This document shows, piece by piece, positions 15,178 to 24,542 of a stretch of 64,000 nucleotides of DNA. Under the pieces are notes generated by a model. It ran no database searches. It was not told the DNA's origin and saw only the letters and a program-made list of their open reading frames with translations. Within the stretch, counting starts at the first letter, position 1, and the number at the start of each line of letters is the position of its first letter. A program made the position numbers and the translations under genes. This DNA comes from Niabella drilacis (GTDB lineage Bacteria; Bacteroidota; Bacteroidia; Chitinophagales; Chitinophagaceae): the NCBI RefSeq assembly GCF_900101395.1, contig NZ_FMZO01000001.1, positions 248,001-312,000 of the forward strand. The letters run 5' to 3'.

Positions 15178-16425
15178 ATGTTGAGGCGCACCCTGGAAAT
15201 CGTTGGCAGTAGTTTTCGCATGGCCATGCAAGAGCTGTGGAAAAACAAGTTGCGCACTTTTCTTTCGCTCTTTGGGGTTACGATCGGCATCTTTTGTATC
15301 ATCGGCGTGCTGGCTACGGTAAACAGCCTGCAGCAGAATATACAAAATGAAATAAAAACACTGGGCTCTAATACGATCTATGTCGATAAATGGGAATACG
15401 GGGGCGGTCCGGATTATCCCTGGTGGAAATACGTCAATCGCCCGGTGCCCCGGTACGAAGAGGTAAGGCAGATCCGGGAGCGTACTCCCAATGCCAAATA
15501 TGTGGCATTTACACTGCAGGGAAGGGGGAATGTAGAGTTTTCGGGCTACCTGCTGAATGGAGTGAATGTATACAGCGTAAGTGAAGAGTATATCAGGATC
15601 CAGCCCCTTACGATGAGTTTTGGCCGGTATTTATCTGATGCTGAATTTAATTATGGTTCCGGTGTGGCGGTCATCGGCAACGAGATCGCCGAAAAGTTAT
15701 TTAACGAGCCGGAGCTGGCTGTTAATAAAATGATCTCCATAGGCGGTAAGAAAATACTGGTTGCAGGGGTGATCGAAAAACAGGGCAAGCAGATGATCGG
15801 AGGCTGGGGGTTTGATCAGAGTGTGATCCTTCCCTTCCAGTTCGGACGCACGATCTATAACGAGGAGAAGACGGACCCGGTCATCATGGTGCAGGGAAGG
15901 GCGCAGGTTACCAGCAAAGGGCTTAAGGATGAGCTGATGGTAACCATGCGGAGTTTGCATAAGCTGAGCCCCCGGCAGGCCGATAATTTTGCCCTGAATG
16001 ATATCAATGATATCGGCGACCAGGTATCCGAGGCGTTTGCGGGGCTGAATATCGGGGGCGCTGTTATCGGTGGCATCAGCCTTATCGTTGGACTGTTCGG
16101 GGTGGCAAATATTATGTTTGTAACGGTGAAAGAGCGTACTTCGCAGATCGGGTTAAAGAAAGCGCTGGGCGCCAAACGGCAGATCATCCTTACCGAATTC
16201 CTGCTGGAGTCCGCTTTTCTTTGTATGCTGGGCGGATTGATCGGTTTGTTCCTGGTATATGTACTGGCACAGATCCTGAGCAAGGCGCTGGATTTCCCCG
16301 TATTTATTTCGATAGGGAACATGATCTGGACCTTTTTGATCTGTGTGTTTGTGGGTGTGATCGCCGGCATTATACCGGCTGTACAGGCCGCAAAAATGGA
16401 CCCGGTGGTGGCCATACGGAGCTGA
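15178..16425 (+). CDS. MacB/FtsX-type ABC transporter permease
   Basis: From the ATG at 15178 the protein has 415 residues. It has an N-terminal transmembrane helix after LWKNKLRTFLSLFGVTIG, a periplasmic MacB-core domain (about residues 50-270), and three C-terminal helices including IGGISLIVGLFGVANIMFVTVKERTSQIGLKKALGAKR. The last is the characteristic FtsX/MacB coupling segment. An in-frame start at 15109 would add an unlikely hydrophilic leader. The ATPase and membrane-fusion partners are not in the neighbourhood. It may export lipids, peptides or toxic compounds; the substrate cannot be told. Confidence 0.88.
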   Translation: MLRRTLEIVGSSFRMAMQELWKNKLRTFLSLFGVTIGIFCIIGVLATVNSLQQNIQNEIKTLGSNTIYVDKWEYGGGPDYPWWKYVNRPVPRYEEVRQIRERTPNAKYVAFTLQGRGNVEFSGYLLNGVNVYSVSEEYIRIQPLTMSFGRYLSDAEFNYGSGVAVIGNEIAEKLFNEPELAVNKMISIGGKKILVAGVIEKQGKQMIGGWGFDQSVILPFQFGRTIYNEEKTDPVIMVQGRAQVTSKGLKDELMVTMRSLHKLSPRQADNFALNDINDIGDQVSEAFAGLNIGGAVIGGISLIVGLFGVANIMFVTVKERTSQIGLKKALGAKRQIILTEFLLESAFLCMLGGLIGLFLVYVLAQILSKALDFPVFISIGNMIWTFLICVFVGVIAGIIPAVQAAKMDPVVAIRS

Positions 16426-16532
16426 TGCAGGATGGGTGATGTGTGATTTTGGCGGTCAGTTATCAGTTTTCAGCCATCAGCAATCAGTGCCGTGGTATCC
16501 GGGACCCGGCATCAGAAGATGAATAATTAAGA

Positions 16533-17576
16533 ATGAGGAAGATTAACATATTAGCTATAGAATCCAGCTGTGATGAAACTTCGGCTGCTGTTTGCAGCTC
16601 GGGAGCCATTTTGTCGAACAGGATCGCAACACAGGCGGTACATGCGGCTCACGGAGGTGTGGTACCCGAGCTGGCCTCCAGGGCCCATATGCAGAATATC
16701 GTACCGGTGGTGGATGTGGCATTAAAGGAAAGCGGGATGCAGCTGGGAGATATGGACGCCATCGCGTTTACACAGGCGCCCGGCCTTATCGGGAGTTTGC
16801 TGGTCGGCGGCCAGTTCGCCAAATCTTTATCACTGGCGCTGAACAAACCGCTGATCGCCGTTAATCATATGCAGGCGCATGTGCTGGCCAACCTGATACC
16901 CGAACATAAACCTTCTTTTCCCTTCCTGTGCTTAACCGTAAGCGGGGGGCATACCCAGATCGTGAAGTGCACTGCGCCCACAAAGCTGGAGATCATTGGT
17001 GAAACGATCGATGACGCGGCGGGGGAAGCTTTTGATAAGGCGGCTAAGATGCTGGGGCTGCCTTACCCGGGCGGACCGCTGGTTGACCGGTATGCCAAAG
17101 AGGGAAACCCCAACCGGTTCCAGTTTCCGGAGCCCAGGATACCGGGGTATAATTTCAGCTTCAGCGGACTAAAAACCGCTATCCTTTATTTTTTAAGGAA
17201 TGCAGGTACTGCCCAGGTATACAAAGAGGAGTTTGCTGCTACCGAGGCGGAACGGAAGCGTTTTATTGACGAAAACCTGCAGGATATCTGCGCCTCTGTT
17301 CAGCAGCGGATCATTTCTATTTTACTCAATAAGCTGGGCAGGGCTGCAAAGGACCTGGGTATAAAGGACCTTTGTATAGCAGGCGGGGTGTCCGCCAACA
17401 GTGGCCTTCGCAAGGCATTCAGGGAGATGGGCGAACAGCAGGGATGGAATACGTTTATCCCCGATTTTCAGTATTGCACCGATAATGCGGGAATGATCGC
17501 CATCACCGGCTATTACAAATACCTTGAGCGTGATTTTGCAGATCTTTCCATACCGTCAATGGCAAGGGGCTTTTAG
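16533..17576 (+). CDS. tsaD: tRNA N6-adenosine threonylcarbamoyltransferase TsaD
   Basis: The 347-residue protein is full-length TsaD (Kae1/Gcp). It has the ASKHA ATPase fold with the N-terminal ILAIESSCDETSAAV signature, metal-binding histidines in NHMQAHVLAN, and VSGGHTQIV, DDAAGEAFDKAAKMLGLPYPGG and the late CTDNAGMIA motif. It transfers the threonylcarbamoyl group to A37 of ANN-decoding tRNAs and is essential in many bacteria. The first 108 bp upstream are low-complexity intergenic sequence. It converges with the methionine operon. Confidence 0.97.
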   Translation: MRKINILAIESSCDETSAAVCSSGAILSNRIATQAVHAAHGGVVPELASRAHMQNIVPVVDVALKESGMQLGDMDAIAFTQAPGLIGSLLVGGQFAKSLSLALNKPLIAVNHMQAHVLANLIPEHKPSFPFLCLTVSGGHTQIVKCTAPTKLEIIGETIDDAAGEAFDKAAKMLGLPYPGGPLVDRYAKEGNPNRFQFPEPRIPGYNFSFSGLKTAILYFLRNAGTAQVYKEEFAATEAERKRFIDENLQDICASVQQRIISILLNKLGRAAKDLGIKDLCIAGGVSANSGLRKAFREMGEQQGWNTFIPDFQYCTDNAGMIAITGYYKYLERDFADLSIPSMARGF

Positions 17577-17741
17577 CAGTTTCCTGTTATCAGAGTGGGG
17601 ATTTGAGAATTAGGATCTGCGTATTCAGCGATCGGCTCCGAGCCCGGGCATCCCGATACCCGGTACTAAGCGCCAAGATCCGAATTCCAAATGTCAGGAA
17701 CCCGGATCGGCATCGGGTATCAGACAGAACCCGACTTAAGC

Positions 17742-18998
17742 TTATAAGAGGCCGGCGAGCTCCAGGCTTTTCTTTTTTAATTTCCGTTCTTCAATATCTT
17801 CAATGATCCCATCGGCTTCCACAATAAGGGACGTGCCGTTTTCTTTCCACCACGTGTTTTGCTTTAGTTTTTGTAAAGCGATCACCCCGGATAAATATTT
17901 ACGGCTTTCCTGTGCATGCCATTCCTCGATCCATTCAAAATCTTCTTTGGGAATATTGGCCAGGTCGGTAAAGCTTACAAATACTTTCAGGTAAATGGCA
18001 TCATTGAGCTGATGCGGTTTATGATGGTATAACTTTTTATATTCATACCGGTATTCATACCGTAAAGCAGAAATATCGCTCAGTACTGCGGATGCAGTTG
18101 GGAAGCTGCCCGCTCCCTTCCCGTAGAAGAATTGCTGGTCTGCAAACCCGCTCTCGATCACTACGCCATTGTATTCGTTCTTTACAAAGGACAGGGGACT
18201 GTCTGTATTTACAAACTGCGGCAGTACATAAGCGCCCACGCCGCCATTGATCAGCTTTTTGGCCTGTGCCACCAGTTTGATCTGTTGCCCGCGCGCCTTG
18301 GCCACCAGGGCATCTGATTTGGCAATGTTCTGGATACCGTTAAACAGTATATGATCCGGGTGCGCTACGATACCATAGGCATGCAGCAGCAGGATGGTCC
18401 ACTTGTTGAGGGCATCAAACCCTTCCACATCCAGCGTGGGGTCGCTTTCTGCAAAGCCCAGTTGCTGGGCCAGGAGCAGGGCATCTTTAAAGGACAGGTT
18501 CTCTTCAAAGATCTTGGTGAGTATAAAATTGGTACTTCCGTTTACAATAGCCCGGATGCTGTGGAGCAGGTCATTGTCGTAATATTCCTCCAGGTTGCGG
18601 ATCACGGGGATGGAAGCGCAGGCAGAGGATTCATACAGGAGTGATCTGCCGGTTGCCTGCTGCAGCTCCAGGAGCGCCGGCAGGTTTTCCGCGATCATTT
18701 TTTTGGACGAGCTTACCACATCCTTGCCATTCTTTAAAGCCGTGCTTACGATCTCAAAACCGGCCACGGCATCGTCAATCACTTCCACGATCAGGTTGAT
18801 GGCGGAATCGTTCAGCAATTCATTACGGTCGGTGGTGAACAGCGCTTCCGGCGCATTTCTTGTTTTGCCGGGATGCTTGATACATACTTTTTTTATGGAG
18901 GCCTTCAGGGAGGGGGTTTGCTGCAATACTTTATAAAGGCCTTCGCCTACCACACCAAATCCAAATAATCCGATCACTAATTCTTTATGTTCGCCCAT
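17742..18998 (-). CDS. hom: Homoserine dehydrogenase
   Basis: The 418-residue enzyme has an N-terminal Rossmann motif (IGLFGFGVVGEGLYKVL), a catalytic domain with GSTNFILTKI and SDPTLDVEGFDALNK, and the GAGSFPTASAVLSDI segment. It reduces aspartate semialdehyde to homoserine with NAD(P)H. No clear ACT domain is visible in the C-terminal part. It is the last gene of metY-metX-hom, 5 bp after metX, so homoserine supply and its conversion to methionine precursors are co-expressed. Confidence 0.93.
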   Translation of the reverse strand: MGEHKELVIGLFGFGVVGEGLYKVLQQTPSLKASIKKVCIKHPGKTRNAPEALFTTDRNELLNDSAINLIVEVIDDAVAGFEIVSTALKNGKDVVSSSKKMIAENLPALLELQQATGRSLLYESSACASIPVIRNLEEYYDNDLLHSIRAIVNGSTNFILTKIFEENLSFKDALLLAQQLGFAESDPTLDVEGFDALNKWTILLLHAYGIVAHPDHILFNGIQNIAKSDALVAKARGQQIKLVAQAKKLINGGVGAYVLPQFVNTDSPLSFVKNEYNGVVIESGFADQQFFYGKGAGSFPTASAVLSDISALRYEYRYEYKKLYHHKPHQLNDAIYLKVFVSFTDLANIPKEDFEWIEEWHAQESRKYLSGVIALQKLKQNTWWKENGTSLIVEADGIIEDIEERKLKKKSLELAGLL

Positions 18999-19003
18999 TG
19001 TTT

Positions 19004-20044
19004 TTATTTTAGCGCCACGCTTTCCGCATGGCGGGTTGTGAATTTTTTTATAGCTTCCGATATCTGTTCAAATTCCAGCAGAAAGCCGTCATGCCCATAA
19101 TCCGAGCGGATCAGTTTTTCTATGGCCCCGGGAATATGTTCGGCCAAAAATTCCTGTTCTTCCGGGGGAAACAGCACATCGCCTTCCAGTGCCAGCGCCA
19201 GGGTTTGGGCCCGGATCTGTTCCAGGGCTTTGATAACCCCGCCCCGGCCGCGGCCGAGATTGTGGCTGTCCATACTTTTGCTTAATGCATAGTAGCTGAA
19301 GGCATTGAAGCGCGCCGATAATTTTGTGCCCTGGTAACGCTGGTAGCTCTCGCTCCGGAAGGCCTCCAGCCGGTCATCAGAAGCTTCCGACTGCGTTTTG
19401 TTATACGCCGTAGCATTCCGATAGGAAAGCAGTGCAATACCCCGTGCTACCTCCATCCCTTTAAGCCCGGCACCCGGGCTTTTGGTTTGCCAGGTCTGAT
19501 CAGCTTCGATAGCAAAGCGCTGCGATGCATTAAAGGCCTTTCCCCAGGGGGAGTGAACCGCATTGGTAGCCAGGGGAATGATATATTCAAAGAGTCCGGG
19601 ATCCTGCACCGCCCATTCCAGTAATTGCTGGCCGCCGGTGCTGCCGCCGATACCGATCCTTATTTTCCGGATGCCCAGTTCTTTTTGCAGCAGCTGGTAA
19701 GCCCCGGCCATATCCCGGATCGTAAAGAAGGGGAAGTCGTGATAGTAGGGTTCACCGGTTGCCGGATCTTCATCCAGCGGGCTGCTGCTGCCATAGCAGC
19801 TCCCGGGCATGTTTACACAGATGATAAAATCTTTTGCCGGATCAAACACTTTTCCGGCCCCGATCATTTCGGGCCACCATTCATGCGGATTGCTGTTGGC
19901 CGTCAGCGCATGAAAGATCCAGACGATATTGTCCTGCGCTGCGTTTATGGTACCATAAGTAGTATAGGCCAGCCGCAGGTTCCGGAAAACGGTGCCGCTT
20001 TCCAACACAAAGGGCTCCGGATGTATAAATACTTCTTGTTGCAT
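19004..20044 (-). CDS. metX: Homoserine O-acetyltransferase MetX
   Basis: The 346-residue alpha/beta-hydrolase activates homoserine for sulfhydrylation. Its nucleophile elbow is GGSTGGQQ, with Asp in LEGDVLFPPEEQEFLAE and His in YGHDGFLLE completing the triad. The NIVWIFHALTANSNPHEWW and NMPGSCYGSSSPLDEDPATGEPY blocks are typical of the family. The gene lies between metY and hom, with a 38-bp near-perfect hairpin just before its start codon that may tune its translation. Confidence 0.93.
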   Translation of the reverse strand: MQQEVFIHPEPFVLESGTVFRNLRLAYTTYGTINAAQDNIVWIFHALTANSNPHEWWPEMIGAGKVFDPAKDFIICVNMPGSCYGSSSPLDEDPATGEPYYHDFPFFTIRDMAGAYQLLQKELGIRKIRIGIGGSTGGQQLLEWAVQDPGLFEYIIPLATNAVHSPWGKAFNASQRFAIEADQTWQTKSPGAGLKGMEVARGIALLSYRNATAYNKTQSEASDDRLEAFRSESYQRYQGTKLSARFNAFSYYALSKSMDSHNLGRGRGGVIKALEQIRAQTLALALEGDVLFPPEEQEFLAEHIPGAIEKLIRSDYGHDGFLLEFEQISEAIKKFTTRHAESVALK

Positions 20045-20052
20045 AAGCTAAG

Positions 20053-20090
20053 CAAGACCTGTTAAGTTTTATAAAACCTAACAGGTCTTG
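20053..20090. terminator. 38-bp hairpin in the metY-metX gap
   Basis: CAAGACCTGTTA at 20053-20064 pairs with TAACAGGTCTTG at 20079-20090, and the inner GTTTTATAAAAC is itself palindromic; one mismatch pair interrupts the whole. Six T residues follow only on the plus strand (20091-20096). By orientation it would terminate plus-strand (antisense) transcripts. In the met mRNA it would sit 8 nt before the metX start codon. Confidence 0.6.
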
Positions 20091-20094
20091 TTTT

Positions 20095-21414
<1,320 letters not shown>

Positions 21415-21506
21415 TCATGAATTTAATGAAGTGAAAAAAGATGTTGGAGTATGAAATTAAGGCCTGGTACAGACCCTTTGGGTGTAATTAAAGTAGAAGA
21501 TGCCTG

Positions 21507-21581
21507 CTAAGGCATACAGCAAATGCAGCAACACATTACAGGGGTAATGCAAGAGATCTTATATGTCGCGCTTTCATTCAT
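21507..21581 (-). CDS. Cys-rich leader peptide upstream of metY (24 aa)
   Basis: A 24-codon minus-strand ORF starts at 21581, about 7 nt beyond a promoter-like -7 element, and ends with TAG at 21507. Residues 16-23 read MCCCICCM, with another Cys at position 11, giving six Cys and three Met codons including the start. The stop codon lies in the loop of a hairpin, ATGCCT-TAGC-AGGCAT (21500-21515). This is the expected layout of a translational attenuator sensing charged tRNA-Cys (or tRNA-Met). It is too short for automatic gene calling. No ribosome binding site is possible if transcription starts where predicted, so it would be translated leaderless. Confidence 0.6.
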   Translation of the reverse strand: MNESATYKISCITPVMCCCICCMP

Positions 21582-21589
21582 GCAGACTA

Positions 21590-21621
21590 CGAATTTAGTA
21601 GAGTTTTGTTTCATATTCAAA
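21590..21621 (-). promoter_or_regulatory. Candidate promoter for Cys-rich leader ORF
   Basis: On the minus strand TTTG (21618-21621), a 20-nt spacer and TAAATTCG (21590-21597) match the Bacteroidota TTTG-N19-21-TAnnTTTG promoter with one mismatch. It would start transcription downstream of the SAM riboswitch terminator, at or just before the leader ORF's ATG. Confidence 0.5.
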
Positions 21622-21653
21622 AAAAATTAAGAGGCAGCAAAACGCCGGCGCAT

Positions 21654-21685
21654 AAAAAAAGCCCACCGGATAAACCAGATGAGCT
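21654..21685 (-). terminator. Riboswitch expression-platform terminator
   Basis: On the minus strand AGCTCATC (21678-21685) pairs with GGTGGGCT-type sequence (3' arm 21660-21669) around a TTTAT loop, with two G.U pairs and one bulge, followed by a run of T residues (21654-21660). It lies about 35 nt downstream of the SAM-I aptamer, as expected for a transcription-terminating riboswitch. Confidence 0.8.
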
Positions 21686-21720
21686 GTTCTATTAATAAGT
21701 TTAATATACTACTGATCCGA

Positions 21721-21824
21721 CTTATCTTCCTCCCGCTTTGCGGGAGCTGGAATTGGCACCTTGTTATCCTCATAACAGGTTGCCAAGGCTTCACAGGGCC
21801 AAACCCTCTGCCTTTCTTGATAAG
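21721..21824 (-). ncRNA. SAM-I (S-box) riboswitch aptamer
   Basis: Read on the minus strand, the region shows the S-box signature. P1 is CTTATC (21819-21824) pairing with GATAAG (21721-21726). Then come AAGAAAGGCAGAGGG, TTTGGCCCTGTGAAGCC, the invariant TTGGCAACC, a P3 stem (TGTTAT/ATAACA), AAGGTGCCAATTCC and a P4 hairpin CTCCCGCAAAGCGGGAG. SAM binding should stabilise the aptamer and promote the downstream terminator. It controls metY-metX-hom. An 86-codon frame across this region is incidental. Confidence 0.95.
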
Positions 21825-21884
21825 GTTTCCCGCTGTGGGCGGGAAAAATAAAAAAGAACTGTTGCTGTCCAAAACCGAACGGCG

Positions 21885-21892
21885 CAAAGGTA
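21885..21892 (-). promoter_or_regulatory. -7 element of the riboswitch-led met operon
   Basis: TACCTTTG on the minus strand matches the TAnnTTTG consensus and lies about 60 nt upstream of the SAM-I aptamer. It is the probable main promoter of the metY operon leader. The -33 region is only a T-rich stretch. Confidence 0.55.
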
Positions 21893-22083
21893 GGAAACTA
21901 TGGGGAAAGAAAAAAGTGCTCCTGTTATCATTATCCTAATTGCATGCAGATTGATATTATTGACAAACAATTGTTAGTTTGTTGGTGTTTATTTAGAATA
22001 TTTCTACTGTTTTATCGTTTTTTGTTTGATATTTTATAATATCAGATGCTTTAAATATATTTTTTTTAGAATTTGTCAAATAA

Positions 22084-22091
22084 TACTTTTG
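22084..22091 (+). promoter_or_regulatory. pckA promoter -7 element
   Basis: TACTTTTG matches TAnnTTTG and is 28 bp upstream of the pckA start, in a strongly AT-rich stretch (21950-22080) with a T-run at the -33 position. Confidence 0.5.
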
Positions 22092-22119
22092 TGGCCTCAA
22101 CAAAAGTATAAAACGTAAT

Positions 22120-23724
22120 ATGCTTACAAAGCCATTCGAGATTCCCCGGAAACAGCTAAAGGCTGCGGGGCTGCATCAGACCAACCCCATCCATTACCAG
22201 CTGACACCTGATGAGCTGGTTACAGATACGCTTATGAATCATCAGGGCCGGCTTAATGATACCGGCGCATTGGTGATCCAAACCGGAAAGTTCACCGGCC
22301 GCTCGCCCCGGGATAAATTTATAGTAAAAGACGAGCTAACGGCGGCAACGATCGACTGGGGCAACTTTAATAATCCCCTTGAAGAAAAATATTTTGACCG
22401 GATCCTCGAAGATGTCCGTGCTTATTTGAATGAAAGAAAAGAGTTGTGGGTAAGGGATGCTTATGCGTGCGCCGCCCGGGAATACCGTTTGAATATCCGC
22501 ATTGTAAACGAGCTACCCTGGATGAACCTGTTTGCCCATCATCTTTTTTTACGCCCGTCAGAAGCTGCGCTGGAATGCTTTGAGCCGGAGTGGCATATTC
22601 TTTCTGCACCGGGGCTGGAGCTGGACCCGGTGCGCTGTGGTACCCGGCAGGGTAATGCTACCGTGATCAGCTTTAAACATAAGACGATCCTGATCGCGGG
22701 CAGCAGCTACACCGGTGAAATCAAAAAGGGGATCTTTTCGGTTCTGAATTATCTCCTGCCGCAGAACCGGGATGTGCTCAGCATGCACTGTTCTGCCAAT
22801 ATCGGTGCCGCCGGGGATACCGCTTTATTTTTTGGATTGAGCGGAACGGGTAAAACGACGCTGAGCACGGACCCCGGCCGCCGGCTGATCGGCGATGATG
22901 AACATGGCTGGGATGATCACCAGGTCTTTAATTTTGAAGGAGGCTGTTATGCCAAGTGCATTCATCTTTCCGAAGAAAAAGAGCCGGAGATTTATCATGC
23001 CGTGAAAGATGGTGCGCTTGTTGAAAATGTTACGTTCCTGCCCGGAACGGACCAGATCAATTTTGACGATGCTTCTGTTACCGAAAATACCCGGGTGAGT
23101 TACCCCATCCACTTTTTAGAAAATATCGTTCCGGAGGAAACGGGACGTGTGCCCGGGAATATCTTCTTCCTGACCTGCGACGCCTACGGTGTGCTGCCAC
23201 CTGTTGCCCGGCTTACGCAGGAGCAGGCGTTGTACTATTTTATCAGTGGCTACACCGCAAAGGTTGCCGGAACAGAAACCGGCATTACCGAGCCCAGGGC
23301 TACGTTCAGTGCCTGTTTTGGAGCACCCTTTATACCGCTGCATCCGGGCCGTTATGCATCCATGCTGGGCAGCCGGATAGCCTTGCATGGGGTAAAAGTA
23401 TGGATGGTGAATACCGGCTGGACAGGTGGCGCATACGGAACCGGAAGCCGGATAAAGCTGGGCGAATCCAGGGCCATGATCCGGGCAGCGCTGAATGGCA
23501 GCCTGGATAAAGTGGAATATCACAAAGACCCCGTTTTTGGATTGATGATCCCGGGTCATTGTCCCGGTGTGGATCCGGGGATACTCAATCCCCGCAATAC
23601 CTGGGCAGAGCCGGAAGCCTATGACCGGCAGGCAAGGGACCTGGCTGGCAGGTTTGCCGAAAATTTTAGGAACTACCAGAACCTGGTTGCAACGGAGATC
23701 AGCGCCGCCGGACCTGTGAGCTGA
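22120..23724 (+). CDS. pckA: Phosphoenolpyruvate carboxykinase (ATP)
   Basis: The 534-residue enzyme converts oxaloacetate and ATP to phosphoenolpyruvate, the entry step of gluconeogenesis. It shows the family's RSPRDKFIV, the kinase-1 P-loop GLSGTGKTTLSTDPGR, metal-site segment DDEHGWDD and the substrate segment YTAKVAGTE. The C-terminal NTGWTGG and TGSRIKL blocks are present. Length is normal. It is a single-gene unit with its own promoter and a clear terminator. Confidence 0.97.
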   Translation: MLTKPFEIPRKQLKAAGLHQTNPIHYQLTPDELVTDTLMNHQGRLNDTGALVIQTGKFTGRSPRDKFIVKDELTAATIDWGNFNNPLEEKYFDRILEDVRAYLNERKELWVRDAYACAAREYRLNIRIVNELPWMNLFAHHLFLRPSEAALECFEPEWHILSAPGLELDPVRCGTRQGNATVISFKHKTILIAGSSYTGEIKKGIFSVLNYLLPQNRDVLSMHCSANIGAAGDTALFFGLSGTGKTTLSTDPGRRLIGDDEHGWDDHQVFNFEGGCYAKCIHLSEEKEPEIYHAVKDGALVENVTFLPGTDQINFDDASVTENTRVSYPIHFLENIVPEETGRVPGNIFFLTCDAYGVLPPVARLTQEQALYYFISGYTAKVAGTETGITEPRATFSACFGAPFIPLHPGRYASMLGSRIALHGVKVWMVNTGWTGGAYGTGSRIKLGESRAMIRAALNGSLDKVEYHKDPVFGLMIPGHCPGVDPGILNPRNTWAEPEAYDRQARDLAGRFAENFRNYQNLVATEISAAGPVS

Positions 23725-23753
23725 AATATTGTTTCTTGTTTGTTTTATGAAGG

Positions 23754-23778
23754 GCCACCGTAACAGGTGGCTTTTTTT
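23754..23778 (+). terminator. pckA terminator
   Basis: GCCACC-GTAACA-GGTGGC forms a perfect 6-bp stem with a 6-nt loop followed by seven T residues, 30 bp after the pckA stop codon. Confidence 0.9.
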
Positions 23779-23816
23779 GGGGCATCGGTCGGCCACTACC
23801 GGGCGCCCGTAATGAA

Positions 23817-23836
23817 TCCCAATTCTTTCCAGAATT
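23817..23836 (+). repeat. 20-bp promoter repeat, copy 1
   Basis: TCCCAATTCTTTCCAGAATT contains the inverted repeat AATTCT-TTCC-AGAATT and ends 34 bp before the response-regulator start. The identical 20 bases recur at 25829-25848. It is the probable binding site of the encoded response regulator. Confidence 0.7.
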
Positions 23837-23869
23837 TAATGCGATTTTTACACTCCTTAAATCAACAGC

Positions 23870-24541
23870 ATGAAAATTCTTATTATTGAGGATGAGGCAG
23901 CGCTCCTGTCTGTTATCCGGGATGCGCTTGGCAGGGAGGGGTATATCACTGAAATAGCGGCAGATTTTGACCAGGCGCTCGATAAAATAAGCACTTATGA
24001 ATATGACTGTATTCTATTGGATATTATGTTGCCCGGGGGGAGTGGCCTGGAGCTGCTTTCAGAAATAAAAAAGAATAAAAAGAAGGAAGCTGTTATCATC
24101 ATCTCAGCAAAGGATTCCGTAGAAGATAAGGTCAACGGCCTGGATCTGGGCGCTGACGATTATCTTGCAAAACCGTTTCATCTCGCTGAATTAAATGCAC
24201 GGGTAAAATCGGCCATTCGCAGGAAAAACCAGAACGGCGATCATAAAGTGCAGTGGCGTAACATTACGCTTGACCCGGATAACAGGACCGTGGTGGTAAA
24301 TAATGCGGACTTGTTGCTTAACCGGAAGGAATTTGATTTGCTGTATTATTTTGTGACCAATCCTAACAGGCTTATTAATAAGACCTCGATAGCGGAGTAT
24401 GTGTGGGGCGATTATACCGATCAGGCATCAAGTCTTGATTTTGTCTATTCCCAGATAAAAAACCTCAGGAAGAAACTTTCAACAGCCGGAGCTGATGCAG
24501 ATATATTGTCTGTATATGGCGTTGGCTATAAGATTTCATAA
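23870..24541 (+). CDS. OmpR-family response regulator
   Basis: The 223-residue protein has a receiver domain with acidic pocket EDE (7-9), phospho-acceptor Asp51 in CILLDIMLPG and the conserved lysine in YLAKPF, followed by an OmpR/PhoB winged helix (LLLNRKEFDLLYYFVTNPNRLINKTSIAEYVWG, LDFVYSQIKNLRKKL). The sensor kinase begins 2 bp after its stop codon. A 20-bp repeat in its own promoter and before a secreted PepSY-like protein suggests autoregulation and a small regulon. Confidence 0.95.
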   Translation: MKILIIEDEAALLSVIRDALGREGYITEIAADFDQALDKISTYEYDCILLDIMLPGGSGLELLSEIKKNKKKEAVIIISAKDSVEDKVNGLDLGADDYLAKPFHLAELNARVKSAIRRKNQNGDHKVQWRNITLDPDNRTVVVNNADLLLNRKEFDLLYYFVTNPNRLINKTSIAEYVWGDYTDQASSLDFVYSQIKNLRKKLSTAGADADILSVYGVGYKIS

Positions 24542-24542
24542 A

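Noticed and set aside
21627-21887. 86-codon minus-strand ORF
   Set aside because: It lies across the SAM-I riboswitch and its terminator; the sequence is explained by the RNA structure.
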